From: Bathymodiolus brooksi
Taxonomy: Eukaryota > Mollusca > Bivalvia > Mytilida > Modiolidae
Assembly: GCA_963680875.1 (NCBI GenBank)
Contig: OY804579.1
Coordinates: 21,127,804-21,191,803 of the forward strand
Direction of reading: 5' to 3'
DNA: 64,000 nt
Position 1 is the first letter of the stretch, and every line of letters starts with the position of its first letter. A model generated the notes under the pieces. The model saw nothing but the letters and a program-made list of their open reading frames with translations. It had not been told where the DNA came from and made no database searches. Shown one piece after another: positions 59,001 through 64,000 of the stretch. Both the position numbers and the translations under genes were made by a program.

Positions 59001-62000
59001 GCATTAATATTCTTGTCGATACTATACACCCAGCGATAGCATTTTGCATTTAACTACTTAGATAAGAAAAATGCTAACAAAATCGTAAAATAAAATCAGC
59101 GTTCCTTGTAAACTACGTCACCGGAAGACGACAAATTACAAAAGTCAAAATCGATAGATGTCTGTCTTAAGTATTTTTTCTGGAAAAAAATTATATGTCG
59201 AGAAATAATTTATGCTTGTATGCACCACTGTCCTGTATGTTGTTTGTAAACGGATCAGACGATGACGCAACAACATGTGCTTTTTCATGGGGGTGTTGCG
59301 AAGTTAACTGAACAGCCGTAACTAGCCGTTTGTGGAGGACTGTCCCAATTAGGGAATCAATGATTTTTTAAACTTTTCAATTTCTATTTGTATTACTTTA
59401 ATTACTGGTTTACGAGATCAGATAGTGGAAAACACCGATAGGACTTCACACATGTCCTAAAATTAATTGTGCTATTTAGAGAATAGGTTTGTTTAAAAAG
59501 CGAAGGCAGCACACCATATTAGAATAACTCATTAACAATAACGCAAAAATAATCACAAACAATATACCTCATGGTATGCCAGAAATCCAGCTTCACCAGT
59601 ATATGTACCAGCTGTCCCAGCTCCTGCAGCAGCTTTACCCAATTCATGATCCCCAGTAGCCATCCTGAACGATCTTCCATACAATCCCATACCAACTACT
59701 AATTTTTCCTTTGGCATGCCTTCGCTTAACCAATAGTTAATTGCATAGTCCTACATAAAATATTTTTATAATAATTGTGTTGATTTTCAAGATGATATTC
59801 CCAATTATTCCCTTATATTCGATATTTACCTTTGTTGTGATGAGTAATGCAGTTCACTAACATATAACATATGTATATTTTTTAATGACAAACGTTATTT
59901 CTTTGCTTACCTTCAAACTTTTCTTGTGTATTAGGGGATGTTATTAAAAACCAGTTATGATTGCCGATTAATATTCAAGTAATACTTTTCCTGATTTTAT
60001 AAATCACTTCAGGTGTGAAACCACTAATTAATTTCTTTAAAGGTTTGCTGCTGAATTTATGTTTTTTTGAGTCTACCTGGCCATTTTGTCTGAAGTTTAA
60101 CCTTTCCAACACTATATATTTTCTGAAACGTACATGATTCCTCTACGTTCTGTGAAAATATCATGGGATGTTTAAAGTCATGCAGTGGAATACCATGCAC
60201 TGGGACATTCCCTATTCTAAAAATAGCAACTTTATTTCAGGAATTTCAGCATTTATAGGTCATGTATCAAGACATCCATAAAGGATTAAAATACAACTAA
60301 ATGCAACCAAATGTGGACTCAAAATAATCCTTATATATTGACCTTCAATTATTAATTTTGTTTATGCCTTTACACATAATATTTTCAAAATACAACAAAG
60401 CGAAAGGAACTTTTTTCTTTAAAAAGGACTACTTTTGTATATGTTCTAAGCTCTGTTTGGTCAATAAGTGGATTGATACCTTTAACAACATACTACATGC
60501 AGGATAAATCATGGTTTATTTGGTTCAGTTTTTAAAATTCATTAAATATTACGCAAAAAGAATGGAAAAACTGTGATCTGAAGCTTTCATGTCAATGCTA
60601 GCTCATATTTAAAAACAAATCAACATTTGAGTTTTTTTTTTAATGAACATAGAACCTCTTGAATATAAACTCTACCTGGTTTAGACGTTTTTCACTGCTA
60701 GTTTCATCACTGCGCTCGTACAGTGGACTGTTATGTCCCAGTTTGCTCTCGTAGCTTCCATGGAAGTCATAGGACATCAAATGAATGAAATCAAGCTCTC
60801 TAATTAAAAAAAAAGTAAATATCTTTGGTAAATCTTAATTTAATATTAATAAATATTCAAATGTTTGATGGTAACAAAAATATTACACCAATAAAATATT
60901 ATCTGCATTTATTGATACAAATTTTCTAGAGAAATACTTAAATACTTAATAAATACTCTTGTAATTTCTAAATAGCATGCAAGGAAATTTTTTTTCTCTG
61001 ATTACAATGGAATCATTTAATAGAGGAGGTAAAAACTTAAACATTACTGTGCAATTTTGTTGATTTCGTAAGCTGTCGTTGCCGCTTCTCCTGCAGACAC
61101 AGCAGCTGTCAAAAGTAGTCGTGGTTTTCCAGTTGTTGCAGCCTCATTTTCAAATTCTCTTCTTAAAATCTAAATAGATCAAAACAATATGATTCCTAGA
61201 TCGTCAAAAATATATATCTGGAGAAATTTTCTTTATTTCATAAATCTTTAGATGATATGTAATAACGAAACAAGTAAATATTCTTCACGAAAAGACTGGT
61301 TCAGCCCAACAGAAAGGAATGTTTACAAGTCTGTTATATTTTATAATTATATAGCATTTTCTTGCGTTTATGACAAAGTAATGGCTTAACTGACTAATAT
61401 AAATTTCAGTATACCTGACACAATTCAGTAAATCTTTCACGGTCTTCGGGAGGACTTCCTCTGTGAGCAGGATATTCCCAATCAAGGTCAAGACCATCAA
61501 AGTTGATATTCCTCAAATATGTGATCACATTACCAGCAAATGTATTCATGTCGGCTGTGTTATCTACTAGTTGTGTAAATTTTTCTACTCCATGAGTCCA
61601 TCCTCCAATGGCCAGTGAGATCTTCAGGTCTGGATTCTGAAGCTTTAATTTGACCACTTTCTGATAGTTGTCTAAAATGAAGTAGAAAGTCTTCATTATT
61701 TATTTCAACGCATAAAAAAGGAACGAGTGCATGTTAACTGTTTCCAGTTTTGCTTGCCTGTTAAAACGGAGGTTAATGTTCAAAGAAGATTCATCAAAGT
61801 CGAATGACACGACTGACTTTGGCGAGTACTAGATAATGAAGGTCAAAATACAAACACAACAGCAAATCAAATGCAAAATATATACACAAGCAGAATAACT
61901 GTAGGATCAACTAACATAGTTATGTAATAGAGTGGTTCTATTAGAGGACGTAACAAGTCTGTCATGGGGTCAAAAGTTCAGGAGCCTGAAGTGGTCACTC

Positions 62001-62727
62001 GGTTTGTTTTATTATTATGTGTCTTGAAAATACATTTATTGTCAAAATATGTAATTGTATGTCAGCCTTCCATTGTAATTAATGATCATACCTTCAACAC
62101 CGTCAGTTCTCAAATCATTCCACTCATATGGTGCGATGTTATTTCCGTCCACTTTGCCGAAGGCATATACAATATGGGTACACAAGTTTGGATCAATGTT
62201 TGCTGGTTCAAATGTATATGGTGCTTGTCGGTATTGTGCCCAGTTAGTATGGTAACAAGTTCTCACAAACTGACTTTTTCCTATAAAATAATATATAATA
62301 TCACATACTATTGAGAAAACAGTTTACTGGAAATGTATTTGTCCACATAGTTTACCAAAGCTCAATAAACAGAAGAGTGCTACATTAAACCATGGTGTAC
62401 TTATCACATTTCAATACAGCATAAAATCATAATATTGACACAGTTTGGCTTCCATGATCATTTATGTGGTATCTGTGAAAAATATCAACAATAAAGTATA
62501 ATATTATTAATGTCATTTGATATATACTACTTTAATTAAATGATATAGAATCCTATAATAACCATTATCAACAATTAATTGACATATTATGTACCATACA
62601 TACCCCCTGATGGACCTGTACCAAATTGTGTTGACGTTTGTGTTGGGTTCTGAGTCTGGGATACTGTTGACATAAATAAGTTTTGATATAATAAAGTATC
62701 ACATAGACTTACTACAAGTCCCTTCAT
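469..62727 (-). CDS. Predicted giant multi-GH18 chitinase gene (partial, 3' end outside window)
   Basis: I infer one split gene read right to left that strings GH18 domains into a single polypeptide. GH18 chitinases hydrolyse beta-1,4 N-acetylglucosamine polymers by substrate-assisted catalysis, with the Glu of DxxDxDxE as the acid. Each linker exon ends in one spare base before GTATGT and the following domain exon begins with two bases after TATAG, so every domain-to-domain join is in frame. Within a domain the junction phases are 1, 0, 2, 0, 0, 0, and each agrees across the junction. No unit has its own signal-peptide exon or an exon ending in a stop. Multi-GH18 chitinases are known in arthropods, but with far fewer domains. 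The alternative is a row of separate genes, which would need hidden first and last exons in every unit. A secreted or extracellular-matrix role is likely from the family, but no signal peptide is proven here. Confidence 0.66.
1469..1888 (-). other. A-B intron (unit 1 example)
   Basis: Donor GAAG|GTATGA, acceptor CCATTGTAG|ACAAC, phase 1. A reading frame opens just upstream of exon B with ATG AAG ACT, but this is intron sequence: in units 7 and 14 the acceptor reads TTCATTTTAG, which keeps the splice site while changing the apparent codons. The plus-strand open frame over this intron and exon A recurs in every unit and is an antisense shadow of exon A. Confidence 0.75.
2078..2400 (-). other. 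Inter-domain G-A intron (unit 1 example)
   Basis: This 323-bp intron joins the linker exon of one GH18 domain (donor GGGG|GTATGT) to the first exon of the next (acceptor TTTATAG|GAAATAG). It is phase 1 on both sides, and the split codon is GGA (Gly). There is no start codon with a hydrophobic leader in it. Reading through the donor instead of splicing gives Gly-Met-Tyr-Asp-Thr and then a stop at 2384-2386. Confidence 0.8.
2401..6609 (-). CDS. GH18 module M13
   Basis: Exons: A 6421-6609, B 5744-6000, C 5377-5498, D 5001-5124, E 3889-4071, F 2983-3102, G 2401-2641. Exon E carries GMGLYGRSF (251-259), exon F the ICRNLAAGW segment (293-301) and exon G the substrate-binding GGSMVWAMDLDDF (342-354), including Trp347 at the floor of the cleft. 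Exon G then runs into the linker (374-412), rich in Thr, Ser, Pro and Gln. Differences from the array consensus are Asn2Lys at the exon A border and Ser386Phe in the linker, the only Phe there in a full module. Confidence 0.9.
2642..2982 (-). other. F-G intron (unit 1 example)
   Basis: Phase 0; donor AAA|GTTAGT, acceptor CTTCAG|GCCAAT. AT-rich, with no further signal seen. In unit 7 this intron has lost three bases near the acceptor without touching it. Confidence 0.75.
3103..3888 (-). other. E-F intron (unit 1 example)
   Basis: A 786-bp phase-0 intron; donor GAG|GTATAT, acceptor TTTTAG|ATTTGT. Overlapping open frames on both strands between about 3109 and 3361 recur in every unit, but they have no recognisable domain and their right-hand ends vary with indels. 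I treat them as chance frames preserved by the repeat. Confidence 0.7.
4072..5000 (-). other. D-E intron (unit 1/2 example)
   Basis: The longest intron of the module, 929 bp, phase 0; donor CAG|GTAGAG, acceptor ATGTAG|GACTAT. It contains the unit boundary motif used here (4534). A strong unused donor-like site (GAAG|GTAAGC, exon side ending at 4237) lies inside it, but no open exon fits it in all copies. Confidence 0.75.
4534..9065 (-). repeat. Array unit 2
   Basis: 4532 bp. It lacks one T in the T-run near 4740. Its exon E (8421-8603) carries Met261Val, which belongs to module M12. Confidence 0.93.
6933..11141 (-). CDS. GH18 module M12
   Basis: Exons: A 10953-11141, B 10276-10532, C 9909-10030, D 9534-9657, E 8421-8603, F 7515-7634, G 6933-7173. 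All four signature regions are intact. Differences: Thr180Met in exon C, shared with several other modules, and Met261Val just after the GRSF motif, private to this copy. One silent CTG replaces TTG before the MSYDFHG motif in exon D. Confidence 0.9.
9066..13599 (-). repeat. Array unit 3
   Basis: 4534 bp. Its right half carries a distinctive set of changes shared with unit 6 (around 11925-11960, 12255-12390, 12540-12560 and 12690-12770), which marks a three-unit duplication. Confidence 0.93.
10146..16000 (-). repeat. Three-unit higher-order repeat, copy 1
   Basis: Matches 23730-29584 at a constant offset of 13,584 bp. The two stretches share variants absent from the other units: T-for-C and A-rich changes in the F-G and E-F introns, a TTTATCCG run near 12548, GCATATG in place of GTATATG near 13828, and an 11-bp loss near 14341. 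Confidence 0.75.
11465..15665 (-). CDS. GH18 module M11
   Basis: Exons: A 15477-15665, B 14800-15056, C 14433-14554, D 14068-14191, E 12955-13137, F 12047-12166, G 11465-11705. Differences: Asn2Lys, Asn101Ser (private) and Thr180Met. The D-E intron spans the unit 3/4 border. Catalytic Asp122, Asp125, Asp127 and Glu129 are unchanged. Confidence 0.9.
13600..18120 (-). repeat. Array unit 4
   Basis: 4521 bp. It lacks 11 bp (one step of a TTAATAAATAC-type repeat) near 14341 in the C-D intron, as does unit 7. Its right half resembles unit 5 (TGAATTGTGC near 17371). Confidence 0.93.
15989..20195 (-). CDS. GH18 module M10
   Basis: Exons: A 20007-20195, B 19330-19586, C 18963-19084, D 18587-18710, E 17476-17658, F 16571-16690, G 15989-16229. 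Thr180Met is the only replacement I find. A silent change sits in the Leu79 codon of exon B. Confidence 0.9.
18121..22650 (-). repeat. Array unit 5
   Basis: 4530 bp. Its left part shares with unit 6 a changed AAGTATATTG stretch (near 18380), a 3-bp loss near 18438 and AAATTTGTTTT near 18901. Units 4-5 and 5-6 therefore look like a one-unit duplication. Confidence 0.93.
20519..24725 (-). CDS. GH18 module M9
   Basis: Exons: A 24537-24725, B 23860-24116, C 23493-23614, D 23117-23240, E 22006-22188, F 21101-21220, G 20519-20759. Thr180Met is the only replacement seen. All junctions and motifs are intact. Confidence 0.9.
22651..27183 (-). repeat. Array unit 6
   Basis: 4533 bp, a mosaic: the left part matches unit 5 and the right part matches unit 3. 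This mosaic is what recombination within the array would leave. Confidence 0.93.
23730..29584 (-). repeat. Three-unit higher-order repeat, copy 2
   Basis: Second copy of the stretch at 10146-16000, offset 13,584 bp. The offset breaks beyond about 29850, where unit 7 has a 3-bp loss and then a 6-bp duplication (GAAGGT, near 30296). Copy 2 has since gained changes such as Ile119Val and a silent or intronic change near 25972. Confidence 0.75.
25049..29249 (-). CDS. GH18 module M8
   Basis: Exons: A 29061-29249, B 28384-28640, C 28017-28138, D 27652-27775, E 26539-26721, F 25631-25750, G 25049-25289. Differences: Asn104Asp and Ile119Val, two residues before the FDGLDLDWEYP motif. The exon B acceptor here is TTCATTTTAG, more pyrimidine-rich than the usual CCATTGTAG. 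Confidence 0.9.
27184..31709 (-). repeat. Array unit 7
   Basis: 4526 bp. It has the 11-bp loss seen in unit 4, a 3-bp loss at about 29850 and a 6-bp tandem duplication near 30296, all in introns. Confidence 0.93.
29573..35123 (-). CDS. GH18 module M7 (transposon in its D-E intron)
   Basis: Exons: A 34935-35123, B 34258-34514, C 33892-34013, D 33516-33639, E 31065-31247, F 30153-30272, G 29573-29813. Asn104Asp is the only replacement seen. The D-E intron is about 2.27 kb instead of 0.93 kb because of the 1336-bp element at 31998-33333, but both splice sites are untouched, so the module should still be expressed. Confidence 0.89.
31710..37578 (-). repeat. Array unit 8, with transposon insertion
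   Basis: 5869 bp, or 4531 bp without the 1336-bp element and the duplicated TA. The A-B to B-C region has a 2-bp loss near 34242. Confidence 0.93.
31998..33333. mobile_element. Pogo/Tigger-like non-autonomous DNA transposon (MITE-like)
   Basis: The insertion is flanked by TA at 31996-31997 and 33334-33335; other units have a single TA there. The ends are imperfect inverted repeats of about 26 bp: CAGTAGATTCCGCTTA... on the left, and CAGTAGACTCCACTTA... read inward from the right. A TA target and CAGTA-type ends fit the pogo/Tigger branch of the Tc1/mariner group. Several TTTGCAATTAA-like motifs repeat near both ends. No open frame of useful length is present, so it must have been moved by a transposase made elsewhere. 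It occurs in only one of 14 units, so it arrived after this unit was made. Confidence 0.85.
35447..39653 (-). CDS. GH18 module M6
   Basis: Exons: A 39465-39653, B 38788-39044, C 38423-38544, D 38047-38170, E 36934-37116, F 36029-36148, G 35447-35687. Differences: Ser3Gly at the N-terminal edge and Glu177Asp in exon C. In exon G the first codon is GCT instead of GCC, which is silent. Confidence 0.9.
37579..42110 (-). repeat. Array unit 9
   Basis: 4532 bp. Private changes include TTCCAAAAATAG at the boundary motif and the exon E change Arg260Ile (in module M5). Confidence 0.93.
39977..44186 (-). CDS. GH18 module M5
   Basis: Exons: A 43998-44186, B 43322-43578, C 42955-43076, D 42579-42702, E 41465-41647, F 40559-40678, G 39977-40217. 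Differences: Thr180Met and Arg260Ile. The second comes from two adjacent base changes (AGG to ATA) directly after GLYGRSF, so its effect on the cleft edge deserves a look. The catalytic motif is unchanged. Confidence 0.9.
42111..46635 (-). repeat. Array unit 10
   Basis: 4525 bp. From here rightward the D-E intron carries a 5-bp shorter CATATAACATATG stretch (46291) and the E-F intron ACCATATTAG (45942), both shared with units 11-13. Confidence 0.93.
44508..48711 (-). CDS. GH18 module M4
   Basis: Exons: A 48523-48711, B 47846-48102, C 47479-47600, D 47104-47227, E 45996-46178, F 45090-45209, G 44508-44748. Differences: Asn2Lys, Glu63Gln at the A/B junction and Ala402Thr in the linker, which adds one more possible O-glycosylation site. 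Confidence 0.9.
46636..51164 (-). repeat. Array unit 11
   Basis: 4529 bp, the same length as unit 12 and nearly identical to it across exons and introns. Confidence 0.93.
49035..53240 (-). CDS. GH18 module M3
   Basis: Exons: A 53052-53240, B 52375-52631, C 52008-52129, D 51633-51756, E 50525-50707, F 49617-49736, G 49035-49275. Differences: Asn2Lys, Glu63Gln, Ala402Thr and Gly409Ser (the linker end reads SGTSPSG). Confidence 0.9.
51165..55693 (-). repeat. Array unit 12
   Basis: 4529 bp. It shares GCTCTGTTTGGTC (51411) with units 13 and 14, and TTTCCAGAGAAAT (51880) with unit 13. Confidence 0.93.
53564..57769 (-). CDS. GH18 module M2
   Basis: Exons: A 57581-57769, B 56904-57160, C 56537-56658, D 56162-56285, E 55054-55236, F 54146-54265, G 53564-53804. 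Differences: Ser3Gly, Asp45Val (two base changes in one codon), Ala402Thr and Gly409Ser. Catalytic motifs are intact. Confidence 0.9.
55694..60207 (-). repeat. Array unit 13
   Basis: 4514 bp. Its spacing equals that of units 11 and 12 (4529) until a 15-bp intronic loss near 59379 in the E-F intron. Confidence 0.93.
58093..62280 (-). CDS. GH18 module M1 (5'-most complete domain)
   Basis: Exons: A 62092-62280, B 61415-61671, C 61048-61169, D 60676-60799, E 59568-59750, F 58675-58794, G 58093-58333. This is the most diverged complete module: Asn2Lys, Asn104Asp, Thr243Met, Arg295Trp, Ala402Thr and Gly409Ser. Signature regions at 80-88, 121-131, 198-204 and 342-354 are intact, so it should be active. 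The D-E intron has a private T-run expansion near 60632. It is the domain closest to the array edge, where homogenisation is expected to be weakest. Confidence 0.9.
60208..62669 (-). repeat. Array unit 14, partial (right end of array)
   Basis: Similarity to the other units ends sharply at 62669, inside the linker exon. Only the left 2462 bp, holding exons A-D and the last third of exon G, are present. Confidence 0.9.
62604..62727 (-). CDS. Truncated linker exon or possible first exon
   Basis: The last 60 nt of a linker exon (62604-62663) survive, with Ser406Phe, and end at the usual phase-1 donor. Two readings are possible. In the first, CAACAG|TATCC at 62664 is a phase-1 acceptor that joins an unseen upstream exon. 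In the second, the frame stays open through the breakpoint to an ATG at 62727, giving MKGLVVSLCDTLLYQNLF and then a second in-frame ATG (62673) and the linker; an in-frame stop (TGA) lies upstream. The leader is moderately hydrophobic but has an Asp in its core, so a signal peptide is uncertain. A TATAAG lies at 62796-62801, about 70 bp upstream of that ATG, but in AT-rich DNA it may be chance. Confidence 0.35.
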
Positions 62728-62984
62728 TATTAATAATCCCTTGAAATAAATTATCGCTATGAAAGTTAAAATCTGGACTGATCATGACATGACCACTTAT
62801 ATCTATTATCCACAAGTAATAATTAAAAAAAATGCTGTTAGTAAATACTGTGGTCAGTCTAGATTTGAACTTACATTGGAGTAATTATTTAATAAGATTA
62901 TTAGTAACAAAGGGACTTACCATCACACCAGCACTATTACTGATATGTCATATTGGAAACATAAACAGTCATCTCACCGAATTA
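62728..62984. other. AT-rich flank between array and SINE
   Basis: Unique sequence with no chitinase similarity and no convincing exon. If the gene starts at 62727, this stretch would hold its promoter. Confidence 0.5.
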
Positions 62985-63258
62985 ACTGCATCGGTGGTGT
63001 ACTGGTTAGCGTGCTCGCATCGAGTGTGATAGCTCGCTGATTCGAACCCCGGTTGGGTCAAGACAAAGACTCTAAAATTGGTCGTTGTTGCTTCTCTGCT
63101 AAGCACGCAGTATTAGGAGAAAGAGCAAAGACTGGTTGGCTTGAAATCAGGATACTGTGTCCGAATGAGGCGACATGTCTATCCTCATACTGTTGGTTCA
63201 GTGTTTTATGAAAATCCAACTAAGCGTGTTGGTCTATTCTAAAGCGGACATCATCATT
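62985..63258 (+). mobile_element. tRNA-derived SINE, mollusc type
   Basis: The head has a polymerase III A box (TGGTGTACTGG, 62995-63005) and B box (GATTCGAACCC, 63039-63049) about 34 bp apart, as in a tRNA gene. The body continues with GCTAAGCACGCAG (63100) and GCGGACATCATCATTAT, a layout I associate with mollusc SINEs. The exact ends are uncertain. It is not a working tRNA: there is no acceptor-stem pairing around the boxes and it continues into a SINE body. Confidence 0.75.
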
Positions 63259-63318
63259 ATCTTATTGAAAATCAACTTGCTTTCGCCATGATATAGCTGT
63301 GAAAAATTGCTGAGTTGG
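63214..63318 (+). repeat. SINE tail, forward copy of an inverted pair
   Basis: Contains CAACTAAGCGTG, a GAAAATCAACTTG stretch and CGCCATGATATAGCTG. It pairs with the reverse-oriented copy at 63491-63622. Confidence 0.65.
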
Positions 63319-63320
63319 CA

Positions 63321-63409
63321 TCCCTCCCTCCCTCCTTCCTGCCCACCTGCCCCCTCCCCCCCCCCACACTCCTTCCTTCCTTCCCTCCCTCCCTCCCTCA
63401 CTCACTCTC
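63321..63409 (+). repeat. C/T-rich microsatellite
   Basis: Runs of TCCC and TTCC with a long C tract, followed by CTCA repeats. It is an almost pure pyrimidine strand. The open frames over it on both strands are compositional artefacts. Confidence 0.9.
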
Positions 63410-63490
63410 ATCGAATTGTTTGTGAATCTGAAAATATAGTGTTTCAACAATATTTTCCTCTGTGTATTGTTCCTCAAGTAACTATGTGTT

Positions 63491-63622
63491 AAAGAGTGAG
63501 TGAGTGATTGATTGTTGCTTAACAGTAACCCAGTAATTTGGCAGCTATATCATGGCGAGAACAAGTTAATTTTCAATGAGATGATGATGAGGTTCGCTTT
63601 GTACCTCCCTTAGTTGAATTCG
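63491..63622 (-). repeat. SINE tail, reverse copy of an inverted pair
   Basis: Its reverse complement repeats the CATCATCATC, GAAAATTAACTTG and CGCCATGATATAGCTG order of the forward copy and ends in a CACTCACTC-type run (GTGAGTGAGTG near 63496). It is probably the 3' part of a second, oppositely inserted SINE. Confidence 0.65.
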
Positions 63623-64000
63623 CATACTAGTATTATATTATAATATAATAAAATTATCAATGTATATTTACTAATTCAAATACGAAAATCAATATAGCAA
63701 TGTTTTCCACAAATATAAAGTGACGGTCAATAGTTATTGGTGACCTTTAATATTCTAATTTCCAAAGTCACATGGCACATGAAGCATACATTGAAAGCAC
63801 ATGTCCATTTCTTTTTGTCCTGATGAGGTGGCTCCTACACTATTTCTACTCACTACATGAAGTTTCTTACACATTAGAAAATATAATTAGCGTAGAGAAC
63901 CAATGGGCAAACCCCCTTTTTTAAAATTAATTAACAAAAAAATAAAAATAAAGATTTGAAAAATGGATTAAACAAAATCTGGAAATTATAGAAGTCAAAG
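63623..64000. other. AT-rich right edge, no gene seen
   Basis: Includes a short TATTATATTATAATATAATA tract near 63631. No exon, RNA gene or repeat could be supported here. Confidence 0.5.

Larger units (their letters stand above)
1..62669 (-). repeat. Tandem array of ~4.53 kb chitinase-domain units (13 full, 1 partial)
   Basis: The same ~4.53 kb sequence recurs head to tail, exons and introns alike, with scattered single-base changes and short indels. I set the unit boundary at a recurring motif (TTCCCTATTC) in the D-E intron. The full units measure 4533, 4532, 4534, 4521, 4530, 4533, 4526, 5869 (4531 without the transposon and its 2-bp target duplication), 4532, 4525, 4529, 4529 and 4514 bp. 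The fourteenth stops after 2462 bp. The left end is cut by the window, so the true copy number is unknown. Near-identity of introns means recent amplification or continuing homogenisation. Confidence 0.97.

Noticed and set aside
1..62669. Fourteen independent chitinase genes
   Set aside because: No unit contains a leader exon, promoter or exon ending in a stop, and all inter-unit junctions are in frame. It is kept only as the alternative in the main finding.
1..62669. CRISPR array or satellite DNA
   Set aside because: The unit is 4.5 kb with conserved spliced exons, and there are no short repeats with unique spacers.
62832..63029. Plus-strand 65-codon open frame next to the SINE
   Set aside because: It runs into the tRNA-like head of the SINE, and no codon or domain signal supports it.
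63262..63492. Open frames on both strands over the pyrimidine tract
   Set aside because: The Pro/Ser-rich and Gly/Arg/Glu-rich translations are products of the microsatellite.

Overview
This window is almost entirely one tandem repeat array. About 13.5 copies of a ~4.53 kb unit run from base 1, where the array continues off the left edge, to base 62669. The copies are nearly identical in introns as well as exons. On the minus strand each unit carries seven exons of a family 18 glycoside hydrolase (GH18) chitinase. All seven have GT-AG borders, and their joins restore the four signature regions of animal chitinases: KxxxxxGGW, FDGxDLDWEYP, MxYDxxG and GxxxWxxDxDD.

The source looks eukaryotic and probably a marine mollusc, most likely a gastropod. 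The evidence is short exons in AT-rich introns, a tRNA-derived SINE with a tail type I associate with mollusc genomes, and a pogo-like non-autonomous DNA transposon. The species cannot be fixed from the sequence.

Main point: the exons do not look like a row of separate chitinase genes. No unit shows a signal-peptide exon, a stop codon ending the reading frame before a splice site, or a chitin-binding domain. The last exon of each domain encodes a Ser/Thr/Pro-rich linker and ends at a good phase-1 donor. The first exon of the next domain starts at a phase-1 acceptor, and joining them makes a glycine codon and continues the frame. One module (A 189, B 257, C 122, D 124, E 183, F 120, G 241 nt) is exactly 1236 nt, or 412 codons, in every complete copy. 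The simplest reading is one giant gene, transcribed right to left, encoding a poly-GH18 protein with at least 13 complete domains plus a partial one here (over 5,300 residues). Its 3' end lies beyond base 1.

Layout: 1-62669 is the array. Unit starts are 1, 4534, 9066, 13600, 18121, 22651, 27184, 31710, 37579, 42111, 46636, 51165, 55694 and 60208 (the last is partial). A 1336-bp transposon lies in a D-E intron at 31998-33333. The array ends at 62669, inside a linker exon, and a possible start-codon-bearing first exon spans that edge (62604-62727). The right flank (62670-64000) holds a SINE, an inverted pair of SINE tails around a C/T-rich microsatellite, and AT-rich sequence with no gene that I can see.

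Modules are numbered M1 to M14 in transcription order, from right to left. Residue numbers count within one 412-residue module, starting at the glycine formed at the G/A junction.
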